Program-made: the position numbers and the translations under genes
Part shown: piece by piece, positions 51,400 through 62,097 of the stretch
Layout of the letters: every line of letters starts with the position of its first letter
Numbering within the stretch: position 1 is the stretch's first letter
From: Symsagittifera roscoffensis
Lineage: Eukaryota; Xenacoelomorpha; Acoela; Convolutidae
NCBI RefSeq assembly: GCF_963678635.1
Contig: NC_087065.1
Span: forward strand, 2,542,001 to 2,606,000
Direction of reading: 5' to 3'
Length of the DNA stretch: 64,000 bases
Notes under the pieces: model-generated
The model's input: only the letters and a program-made list of their open reading frames with translations
What the model was told of the DNA's origin: nothing
Databases searched by the model: none

Positions 51400-52539
51400 C
51401 AGGTAAGTATGAATTATACATATTACTAACTAATTAAAATATTAGAAACTCACCATTCTTTATCCACGTCTTATTTAGCATTTTAGCCTTCATCCAACGA
51501 TCATCTGAAAAATTCACAAAAAAAAAATAAAAAATAGCAAACTTCTTCAAAAACTGTTTAAAACCCTATTAAATTTTTGCACCAACAATTAAATAAATAT
51601 AATACCAATGCAGTAATTTAATTTATAAATTTTTCCCCCACAAGCAGTAAATCTAATCATGATGAAAATTTGTAACTTAATTTTTCCCAACAAATAGCAG
51701 TAAAATTTGAATTTCTATGTAATAAATTGATAAAACGAAAATGCAGTACTAACCTTTTGATATTTCCATTCATTCGCACAGAAATTCTATCCACATTCGC
51801 ACAGCTCGCCCACGAAGAATTGTTTAGATAATGAATTTCAGTTTCAAGCTTTCACACTCAACAACTCTAACACACGATAACAAGTTTCAAACTTTCCTTT
51901 AACCCGGTTGGAAAGGAATTATACACTAAACAACACTAACCAACGCAGCTTACTAAATACCACAAATCATAGAATAACAGCATGATTAAGAAAAGGAAAC
52001 CAAACGGTACCCAAACCGGATTAACCCAGTTTAAAACTGGATAATTTATTCTTTTGAAGACTATTATAAAGTCTAAGAAAGAAATAATAAAACACAAAAA
52101 AGTCGAAAGACAAACCCATACCACAAACAATTTGATTTTTGAAAAAAGGACACAACCAACAAAACATAAGAAAAACCACAACAAACCCAACATAAAACGT
52201 TGTCACATAACAGGACCTCTCACAAAAACCGCATGCAATCATACTCCCACTCCTGGCCTAACCCACCAGAAGAGGACGTCCTGAGCATGCTCTATAGCCG
52301 GCCTAACCCACCGCGCTACATCCACGCTTTGTGACACACACTCCTATTTTTAATAAGAGCTACTCAAGGGTGAGTAACTCTTCAAAATAACTGAACTAAA
52401 ACAAAAAACTTTTGTGAAAACAACTAACCAAAATCATAATTAAAAAACTTTAAACTAATAAAAGTTTTATAAAATGTAAATTATATTATGCAATATATAG
52501 ATCAGCATACAACACCAAAGACGAACATCCAAAGACAAA
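51400..52539 (+). other. 3' untranslated region of the giant element
   Basis: No convincing gene. A textbook splice donor, CAG|GTAAGTAT, lies at 51400-51410 (GT at 51403). At 52240-52320 ggcctaacccacc occurs twice and, on the minus strand, looks like a tRNA A-box region (tagcgcggtgggttaggc), possibly a SINE fragment. Confidence 0.45.
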
Positions 52540-52950
52540 ATGAACCCACTACACTCGAAAAAGAATGGCCGACCACAATCAATATGCCGCCCACAATCAC
52601 AACTCAAAGGATTTAGAGTACGACTTGACTTCGCAGAAAAGGACTTCATTGAACTAGACCAATGACCACCTCGATGTTCAAGTATACGTACAGATCCGAG
52701 AAACCAGGCATCCCTTCCACGCACAATCTCCACGCCATTCCCAGACAAGATCAAACACAAAGAAGTTCTCATCAATGAAACAGAAAAACCTGACATAGCC
52801 AACCATTCTGAAATCAGATTTGAGTTTGTTGCGAAAACCCAGTCGTTGTCAAAAGAAGACACAACGATTGAACCTGGAAATTCTCTAACAAGAGAACCCA
52901 GAAGAAATATGATGTTCGCCAAATACCAACGTCCATCATCCATCCTTTAA
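52540..52950 (+). pseudogene. Broken accessory frame next to the 3' LTR
   Basis: From ATG 52540 the frame runs 137 codons to TAA 52948-52950 with one internal TGA at 52663-52665. The product is charged and protein-like (PFPDKIKHKEVLINETEKPD), and base composition is more balanced than the rest of the element. The minus strand also has a 158-codon frame (52467-52943), which is probably its shadow. Origin and function unknown. Confidence 0.35.
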
Positions 52951-52995
52951 ATTACAGAAAGACTATTCTAAAAAACTCTGTAAAACCCGGATGGG

Positions 52996-53405
52996 TGGAA
53001 CCTGATCTAAACTACATTTTATGATTGGATAAATTAGATATTTTACCACTGTAAAGTATTTAATATTAACCAATCATGATCCATCTAACTAAAAACCCAC
53101 TTATTTGTAAGTGCTGAAATTACTTGTAATTTCAGCACCAGAGAGATTTGAGTTTAACTTAGAAATTAGTTGACTCTCCAAGAAGACTTCAGCAACCGCA
53201 ATAAACCAGTATACCCTAGATCTATTGAGCCTAGCAGAGACTAGTTAAACAACCTGAGACTAGAAAGTATAAGAGTAAGATTAGGATTGGTATTAGACTA
53301 AGAAGTTGCACGAATCTATCCGGCCGAAAATAAGATAGCGTGACGAGCAGACGGTGTACCCTATCCGAAATTACTCTATGAGTTATACCCTTCGCTCATA
53401 ACTCA
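52996..53405 (+). repeat. 3' LTR of the giant element
   Basis: 410 bp, identical to 34510-34919 except for four substitutions. The base run just before it, cggatggg, is a weak candidate for the polypurine tract. Confidence 0.95.
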
Positions 53406-54020
53406 ATTTGAAAAAGTAACTTGTAAAGGAGTGTTTTAGTTTTTTTCCTCCCAAATCACGTACCACAAATAATAATCGGAAAGGGGCGAACGATATATCA
53501 TATTGGAGCCTTTTCAGTCGTGATTCAAACGACACTAAAAAGGTTGAAAATTTTTATCGGTGTCGAGGAAAAAACCTGTTTGAAATTTTCGATTTTTGTT
53601 CTAATTTCGCGCGAATAAGCCAGCGAGCAGGCTTATTTATGCTTAACTTAAGCCGTTCTTAACAGCTTAATTGTGCCTAAATTTAAATTTATTTAAATAT
53701 ATGAAACTATTTTTTGAATTTTTTCAATGACATTCTAGGAACAAAAACTTACTTCTTGAATGAACTTTTGATTTTTTTGTTTTTCTAGTTTTTTTACAAA
53801 AAGTTTTGTCTAAAATCCTTATTTTACTGTGACTGTCGAATATGCCTAAGCCTAGTTCTTCATTCAGATTTTATTACGTAGAAAAAAGACACTTTGTTTT
53901 TCTTAGACTATGGTGGGAAAATTCTGCTAGTTGTACAGTAACCGGATATCCTTTTTTTAATGATTACTTTATGGTTATATTATTATATTTTTTTTAGTAT
54001 AGCAATTGAAATGGACTGAC
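53406..54020. other. Intergenic/intron DNA right of the giant element
   Basis: No gene. The block at 53620-53980 resembles 33110-33450 on the other side of the element, in the same orientation: ttatgcttaa, ctattttact-like, tgtcgaatatgcctaa and ttgtacagtaaccggatatc have counterparts in order. Confidence 0.5.
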
Positions 54021-54635
54021 CTTGAGTCAACATGGTACCACTCTTCAGCACAGCAGTCAACAAAGTCTCATTGTCCGGATATATATGACTCATCTCAATC
54101 TCCAAGACATGTTTGTATCCTTTCAAAAGACTGACAGTCCAGCTTATGTTATCGTATGAATTAGTACCACATGCCTTTAACAACAAACCGGATCCTCCGA
54201 ACTTTGAGCTCATGAACTCTTCGTAAGTGTTCTGGATAACTAACGCATCGTCTTCACCGGTTCCGAGCCCTACATATTCTCGAAAAAAGACGTCAGCTCT
54301 CGGCTCATCCGACAAAAAACACCGCAAAATTTCGAATTTGTAATCGAATAACATAGACTGAAAAACGCCGTGTTTGAGCAACAACGTGTTTGGAAAGCCA
54401 GCTTCGAGAAACTTTTGCACTCGAGTTAATCTATAAGTTGCCGATAGTCTGGCCCTCATGGATAAACCTAGAAGATTCTGACTTCCATGCTCTTTTCCCA
54501 ATTCAAACTCTAGTAAATTCCAGAGGGAGAAAGGGCACAGATAAATGATGTTCAAGTCTTTCAAAGATTCGTCGATGTTTTCTAGTTCTGCTGCAATAAT
54601 TTTGCCGATGTTGAAGATCCAATCAAACTTGGAGC
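54021..54635 (-). CDS. Exon of an unrecognised gene (204 codons)
   Basis: It is bounded by acceptor TTTTTAG and donor CAAG|GTCAGT, with 2 nt + 204 codons + 1 nt. It starts SKFDWIFNIGKIIAAELENI and includes YLCPFSLWNLLEFELGKEHG, FPNTLLLKHGVFQ and VGLGTGEDDALVIQNTYEEF. Composition is that of a soluble folded protein, with no membrane helix or low complexity. I cannot assign a family. Flanking exons are not evident, so the rest of the gene may be separated by large introns. It may or may not belong with the gene at 61.4 kb. Confidence 0.75.
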
Positions 54636-57600
54636 CTAAAAATCAGAAGTGTAGAAAAACCGAGAGTTTTGCATAGGTGGATAAGCAATCCAAATCAATT
54701 TGGAAACGTTTGGAAAATTTTTTTGAAAACAGTATTTAAAATGATGGATTATAACGAATAATGATCTATATTCTGGCCCCAAATATTCATTTTTTTTTTT
54801 TGCTAAAGATCGCAAAATTAACAGCTAATTTTGCACAAAAAATTTTAAAACCAAAGCACATAATATTTTTTGAGGTGTATTTTAAGACTTAAAAAGGATT
54901 TTAGGGATGGATATTTATCACCGCATGCTCTGAAAGGTTGTTGCAAATTCAGATACCTCTTATAGAATATTTCAAGATATTCTATCTATGAAGAATATTT
55001 TATCTAATTACAAAAACTTATTAGATATAAACGAAGCCTTTTTTCGTTTTTGTTCAGGACGGAATATTTGTGCTCGGGTTGGTTTTTTTCTTTAGACAAA
55101 TTTCGACTTTTTAACTAGCAATTTTCACGGAATTTTTAAATATCATTCAAAAGGTATTGTTTTCCTGAGCTTAAATTTGAAAAAATATTTCAAAGTGATC
55201 ATTTTTCGTAAAGTTATGGGGGTTTAAAGATTGCCATTTTGGCCAATTTGGGACAACTAACGCGCGAAATATTTCGCGCTATTAACACGTGAGCGGAGAT
55301 TTAATCTTTTGAAGAAAACTTTTGAAGAAAACGCAACAATTATGCTCGGTGTGGTTTTTTTTTATTCAGTCATTTTTTTTCGACAAAAATTTTTATGCCA
55401 TATTGAAGATATTGACTTCTTAAAATCAAATTTTAAAAAATTTTTCACCTCCGATTGTTTTTTTGTTAAGTTCTGGGGGTTTGAAAGTTGCCAAAATGGC
55501 CATGTTCCGGACTAAATTATGTGCGCTTTGAGAATTTATTCATATGTCTGAGAGCGTAAAGCAAATTATTTATGAGTGACAAAATATCTCGCACAACAAA
55601 ATCATCCCAAATTGAATTGAGGCTAGCTAATCAGATATGTCGTATTATTTTTGTACGACTCAACATTTCAAACTTTGATCTGTCCAAAATTATAGCTTTT
55701 CAATATTTTCTTTTCTTAAAAAAACTTTCGATATGAAGTAAGGGACATTCGGAACATTCAAAGCTTAGCCCTGATATAGGAGCAGTCTTGTTTCCCATAA
55801 TTGATTTTTTACTAAGAGCGAAATCTATTACTTTGTTCTGCAGATGGCGTGTGGGGGATAATTTTCAGAAAAAAATCTCAAATTTAAAAACGTTCTTTTT
55901 TAATGTAATTTTTTCATGTTAGTACTGCAACATAGACCTTAAAAAGCAGTTGGAAATTTCAGGGCTTCGTCCTGATACGAGCAGTCTTGTCATTGTGTGC
56001 CCTTGTAGCGAGCCTAATTTGACTTCAAAGTTTTCTGTTTGCATTGTCCATTTTAAAATTTTCTATATTTCCTCAAAATTATCATGAGTCAATCGTATAT
56101 TGGGTTAAAGTTATAACATCTTCATTCTTGGACTTTGAAAATCCGTTATAATCTATAAAAATTTTTTAGATCGACCAAATTGATTTTACGAGCTCTCTTA
56201 AAGTACTAAAAAATCCTTGTTTTGGCCAAATTTTCTGCGCCGCGGGCAAAATTAAAAAAAAAAGACCAAAAATTACAAAAATTTTTTTTGGCGCGCGCTC
56301 CCTTTAGAAAATTTTTAGGGTCTTAAGAAAGTTTTTAGGTTCCATCACCAAAAATGGATATCTCAAAATAGTACAAAGGGGGACCCTTTGGGTCGGCAGG
56401 GGGTCGAATCCCTGAGGGGGAGGTGTCCGCCCCCCTCTAAATCCGCTACTGATTAGGGGGTGCCCGCCCCCCTCTTAAAATCGCCCCTGATTTGAATATT
56501 GTCATTTTCGCTCATTGAATAATCATTGATTGCAAAAACTCCAAAATCGTTCATATTTTGGGCTTTTATTTTTTGAAAAAGAATGGAATGCTTGTAGTCG
56601 GTGTGTTTCATTGCCTTCAAAAAATCAATTCTTAAAATCTTTTTTTAAATAGCCTCGCTAAATTTTTTTTGATCAATTTTAGCGTGAGTGACCAATTAAA
56701 ACACTCAATCTGATTTGAAACTGGAAATTTGGTTTTATTCGTTTGTACCAGTTGCAAAATGAAACACCCTGAACTTTAATAGTACGGGGGATAAAATAAA
56801 GAACCAATATCTCTTTTTCGCGTGTCTTACTCATTCATCGGAATTTAAAGGGCAGTCGGAGCAGTCAGCGCTTCCAGCTGATACGAGCAGTCTTGTTTTA
56901 TTTCATTTTGAATTGTTTGCAAAATAGTAGCACCGAATGTTCCGACCGAAAAATCTTGAATTTTTTTTTGATTTTGAAGTTATACCAATTTTTTTTCAGA
57001 AAAGAAAGAATTAATTATGTGAGAAAAAAAAGAGATTTATACTTAACTACTAAACTCAGCTAATGTAACAGTGAAATTGTCGCCAAACTGATTTGGGACG
57101 TAAGCCATTTCAGTCTAAGTCATCAAATTTTGTCTAATTTAATCTCAAAACACAAAGTATTTCTGCCCAGTTTTATTATACCACACTCAATCCCCTACAA
57201 GCTTTTATTGAGGCAATCATACTCAAAACTGGCTGAAAAAGAAACCAAACCAATTGTAAAGTTCCTTTCGGCTCATTGACGACTTGATTTGAGAGATATT
57301 TTGGTATGAGGAACCAAAATGAATAAAACTGTTTTGCTAAAATCTCAAAAGTTCACATACTTGTCTGCTCACTTTTTTGTAACTAAATTTTGAGTATGAT
57401 TTAAAAAATTAATAGCAGTTGTAACCGCTCACGTTCAATGTTTTGAAGCAATTTCAATCAGTTCAACAAACCTCAAACTCAAAACAATCAACTTCGTTTT
57501 TCAAACACTTAAACAAAGTTGAGATGTAAAAACAAATATTTATTTGACGAAGATTTTATTAAAACAACTAACTTCTGTTGTTGAGATTTGAGCATTATAA

Positions 57601-57668
57601 AATTTTTCCTGAAAAAAAAACCATGACCTGCTAAAGAGTCTGAAGTACGTTCATCGACCTTAGTTTTC
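54636..57668. other. Gene-free stretch with repeat fragments
   Basis: No gene is seen. R1-like pieces in minus orientation lie at 55057-55310 and 55740-55995, and a further fragment at about 56848-56897 (gatacgagcagtcttgttt). A degraded hAT-type MITE lies at 56160-56490 (ends near cgcccctga). 56900-57650 is AT-rich with nothing recognisable. Confidence 0.5.
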
Positions 57669-57669
57669 G

Positions 57670-60536
57670 ACCTTTTTTATTCAGCCATTTCTAACTAATA
57701 TAACAAACTAAACAAAGCGGCAAGGCTGAACTTCGCATCACTTGCAAAACGAAAATGTATGACTATGATCACCAGCATATGAAAAGACAAATCAAAGTTT
57801 GAAAGAACCTTCAAAATTTAAAAAAAAATGTAAAAACATTTTATATTGCAAAAAAAGGACAAAAAATGTATGAAACAAAATGACCTGCACCATTGGAAAC
57901 TTTACAATGAGCTTTCACAACGCTAAAAAGAAACCGAACCTTTCTTCGGGACCTAAGCTGAGAAAAATTAACAAACATGAAAGACTAGAATGTTTTCAGT
58001 TTCGACAAAAAAAGAGGTCCTGACTGAAATCGAACTTCGTGATTTGTTGTCTCAAGCATGCGTGTTACCACTGCACTGAATGCTCAAAAAACTTCTTGAA
58101 ATTATAAGGAAAACAACTTTCAAAAAATTTTATCACGGGTGAAGCTGCGCTTTGCTAACTCTTGCGAGAACACGACCAAAAAGGAGCTCTAGCAGGTGAA
58201 ATAAGCTTCGAATCAGCAAAAACTCAGCTACGTGTCGGATTCCAACCTTTTTTATTCAGCCATTTCTAACTAACTAAACAAACTAAACAAAGCGGCAAAG
58301 CTGAACTTCGCATCACTTGCAAAACGAAAATGTATGACTATGATCACCAGCATATGAAAAGACAAATCAAAATTTGAAAGAACCTTCAAAATTTAAAAAA
58401 AATGTCAAAAAATTTTATATTGCAAAAACGGACAAAAAATGTATGAAACAAAATGACCTGCACCATTGGAAACTTTACAATGAGCTTTCACAACGCTCAA
58501 AAGAAACCGAACCTTTCTTCGGGACCTAAGCTGAGAAAAATTAACAAACATGAAAGACTAGAATGTTTTCAGTTTCGACAAAAAAAGAGGTCCTGACTGA
58601 AATCGAACTTCGTGATTTGTTGTCTCAAGCATGCGTGTTACCACTGCACTGAATGCTCAAAAAACTTCTTGAAATTATAAGGAAAACAACTTTCAAAAAA
58701 TTTTAACACGGGTGAAGCTGCGCTTTGCTAACTCTTGCGAGAACACGACCAAAAAGGAGCTCTAGCAGGTGAAATAAGCTTCGAATCAGCAAAAACTCAG
58801 CTACGTGTCGGATTCCAACCTTTTTTATTCAGCCATTTCTAACTAACTAAACAAACTAAACAAAGCGGCAAAGCTGAACTTCGCATCACTTGCAAAACGA
58901 AAATGTATGACTATGATCACCAGCATATGAAAAGACAAATCAAAGTTTGAAAGAACCTTCAAAATTTAAAAAAAATGTCAAAAAATTTTATATTGCAAAA
59001 ACGGACAAAAAATGTATGAAACAAAATGACCTGCACCATTGGAAACTTTACAATGAGCTTTCACAACGCTCAAAAGAAACCGAACCTTTCATCGGGACCT
59101 AAGCTGAGAAAAATTAACAAACATGAAAGACTAGAATGTTTTCAGTTTCGACAAAAAAAGGTCCTGACTGAAATCGAACTTCGTGATTTGTTGTCAAGCA
59201 TGCATGTTACCACTGCACTGAATGCTCAAAAAACTTCTTGAAATTATAAGGAAAAACAACTTTCAAAAAATTTTAACACGGGTGAAGCTGCGCTTTGCTA
59301 ACTCTTGCGAGAACACGACCAAAAAGGAGCTCTAGCAGGTGAAATAAGCTTCGAATCAGCAAAAACTCAGCTACGTGTCGGATTCCAACCTTTTTTATTC
59401 AGCCATTTCTAACTAATATAACAAACTAAACAAAGCGGCAAAGCTGAACTTCGCATCACTTGCAAAACGAAAATGTATGACTATGATCACCAGCATATGA
59501 AAAGACAAATCAAAGTTTGAAAAAACCTTCAAAATTAAAAAAAAAATGTCAAAAAATTTTTTATTGCAAAAACGGACAAAAAATGTATGAAACAAAATGA
59601 CCTGCACCATTGGAAACTTTACAATGAGCTTTCACAACGCTCAAAAGAAACCGAACCTTTCATCGGGACCTAAGCTGAGAAAAATTAACAAACATGAAAG
59701 ACTAGAATGTTTTCAGTTTCGACAAAAAAGAGGTCCTGACTGAAATCGAACTTCGTGATTTGTTGTCAAGCATGCGTGTTACCACTGCACTGAATGCTCA
59801 AAAAACTTCTTGAAATTATAAGGAAAACAACTTTCAAAAACTTTTAACACGGGTGAAGCTGCGCTTTGCTAACTCTTGCGAGAACACGACCAAAAAGGAT
59901 CTCTAGCAGGTGAAATAAGCTTCGAATCAGCAAAAACTCAGCTACGTGTCGGATTCCAACCTTTTTTATTCAGCCATTTCTAACTAATATAACAAACTAA
60001 ACAGAGCGGCAAAGCTGAACTTCGCATCACTTGCAAAACGAAAATGTATGACTATGATCACCAGCATATGAAAAGACAAATCAAAGTTTGAAAGAACCTT
60101 CAAAATTTAAAAAAAAAATGTAAAAAAATTTTATATAGCAAAAAAGGACAAAAAATGTATGAAACAAAATGACTTGCACCATTGGAAACTTTACAATGAG
60201 CTTTCACAACGCTAAAAAGAAACCGAACCTTTCTTCGGGACCTAAGCTGAGAAAAATTAACAAACATGAAAGACTAGAATGTTTTCAGTTTCGACAAAAA
60301 AAGAGGTCCTGACTGAAATCGAACTTCGTGATTTGTTGTCTCAAGCATGCGTGTTACCACTGCACTGAATGCTCAAAAAAACTTCTTGAAATTATAAGGA
60401 AAACAACTTTCAAAAAATTTTAACACGGGTGAAGCTGCGCTTTGCTAACTCTTGCGAGAACACGACCAAAAAGGAGCTCTAGCAGGTGAAATAAGCTTCG
60501 AATCAGCAAAAACTCAGCTACGTGTCGGATTCCAAT
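57670..60536. repeat. Tandem array of five ~572-bp units
   Basis: The phrase tcagccatttctaact recurs at 57681, 58256, 58829, 59399 and 59970, giving units of 575, 573, 570, 571 and a last one of about 567 bp. Units are nearly identical. On the minus strand each holds a tRNA-like stretch: an A-box-like gcagtggtaacacgc and a B-box-like gttcgattt. Open frames inside are short and not conserved. This could be a satellite grown from a tRNA-derived repeat. Confidence 0.9.
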
Positions 60537-61390
60537 CTGTGTCTTGAAAAAAATGAAAGTTCGTACTAATAAACTTTGCCTCGCAAGTGTAATGGACAGC
60601 ATGAAAAAAAGTAGCAAAACAATATGCCTAATTTTTTGGAACTCAATTACTTGCCCAAATGTTTTTTCCGAGTAAAAATTTTTGGCAAATTTGGTTTTGC
60701 GGTAATTAAGACAAAAAAAGCAGACATACAGAAGACCGACAAAGATTTTTTGACGCGCGGACAACTTTCCGCTGACAAAAAAAAGTTACTAACCGGATTC
60801 GAACTCTTGGCGTTGATCTTTATAGGCAGGTGCGTTCCCTCTTCGACTCATGCTCGAATTAATGTCTGACTTATGATTTCAAGAGTTTTCAACTCGAAAA
60901 AAGTACATTCCGGTTTGAAAACCCTTGCTAATCACAAGGGTAAAAACGCAATCAAATGTTCAAGGGATGTTCAGACAGAAATGGCTGTCAAGAAATAGTT
61001 CTGAAGAGTGGAGCCTTTAAGGAATATAGGAAACTAGATTTGAGGGCTACTATTACTCTTGTAAAAGAACTTTTAACATAAAATTTAAGGTTTATATATA
61101 CCAATACCATTTCACAATTTATTATTTCAATTTGAAAGAATTCAATAAAGCTTAAACATAGCTATTAGTAGAATACCAGATTGGAACAACTGACCTACAC
61201 CAGCCAAACAAAAATAGACGAAGTATATACAATTAACATCCAGTTAAACGATATTATAACAAACATCAGAGTTAACTACTGCACATGATACGACTAATTT
61301 AGCACCAAATGTATCTACATCAAACCAAGTTACAAGTTCACGCAGTTTCAGTCCACTCTAAATCATCACCAAGATCTATCTCACGTCTAG
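60537..61390. other. Spacer with a tRNA-like B box
   Basis: On the minus strand a good B box, GAGTTCGAATCC, lies at 60795-60806, but no full tRNA cloverleaf can be drawn. No protein gene. The left part is probably a relative of the neighbouring repeat units; the right part is plain AT-rich DNA. Confidence 0.4.
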
Positions 61391-62097
61391 TTACTTCCAG
61401 ACTTGACTGCCGCTTTTTCCAGTCCCGGAACCGGACCCACTTTTCTCCTTTTCGCCCACTCCACTGTCGGAAGACTTCGCAGCCGGATACATTCCCAACG
61501 CTTTGCCTTTCTTCAGTTTACTATTATGGACGTAATTTACTGGAAAAGGGTTGTATATCCTTGGTCGGTCGTTCATGCCTAAATTTGGTCGGATGTTCGG
61601 CTTCAACGGAGGTTTTCGGTACATTTGCGATGCCGACGCCGTTTTACTACATGCCGACAAGCGCCTTTGACTAATCGCATGTGACGCTGGCTTTATACTC
61701 GGCGTCCTTTCCAACTTATCGGACGAGGACGGGGAATTTTGGTTGCTTTTTGATTCGCTTTCAAAATCAAACTGTTCGCTTTTACTGGTTGAGAAATTAG
61801 GTGTCGACTGCTGACTGTTTCGTCTAAGCGATGAATTGGCGAAATGAGATCCCTCGTCTTCGGTCGAGTACGCGCTGCTCTCCGGGTGATTTTGGCTCTC
61901 CGGAGTTCCGGCTCGTCCGTTCTCGTGTTCACTCTGAAAATTTTTGGCGGAGGAACGAGGCGAACTTACTCGTGGCTCACGTGGCGAGTCGGAATCGAAT
62001 GGATTCATGTGTGAATCGTGGTAAGAGTGGTCGTCTAGATTGAGAGAATCGATGGTCGATGATTGTCTTCCGTTTTGTGAAACCAGACTGTCAATTT
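61391..62097 (-). CDS. Terminal exon of the Ser/Pro-rich gene
   Basis: Acceptor TGTTTTAG. It reads EIDSLVSQNGRQSSTIDSLN and ends SGSQVWK at the stop 61391-61393. Within it MNPFDSDSPREPRVSSPRSS begins a strongly Ser/Pro-rich section. Confidence 0.75.

Larger units (their letters stand above)
34510..53405 (+). mobile_element. Giant (18.9 kb) env-bearing Ty3/gypsy-type LTR retroelement
   Basis: Two 410-bp LTRs (34510-34919 and 52996-53405) begin TGGAACC and end ACTCA, with the 4-bp target duplication ATTT at 34506-34509 and 53406-53409. They differ at four positions, so the insertion is fairly recent. Internal order: leader, two ORFs before gag, Gag-Pol, two small membrane ORFs, a Ser/Pro/Thr-rich frame, two envelope-like ORFs, a 602-codon ORF, and a 1.6-kb 3' region. 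The integrase follows RNase H, as in Ty3/gypsy and retroviruses. The size is two to three times that of an ordinary element. The plus strand is A-rich and G-poor throughout the coding part, unlike the flanks. Confidence 0.93.

Noticed and set aside
60624..60869. 81-codon plus-strand frame
   Set aside because: It overlaps a minus-strand tRNA-like B box, has no splice or homology support, and lies in repeat-derived DNA.
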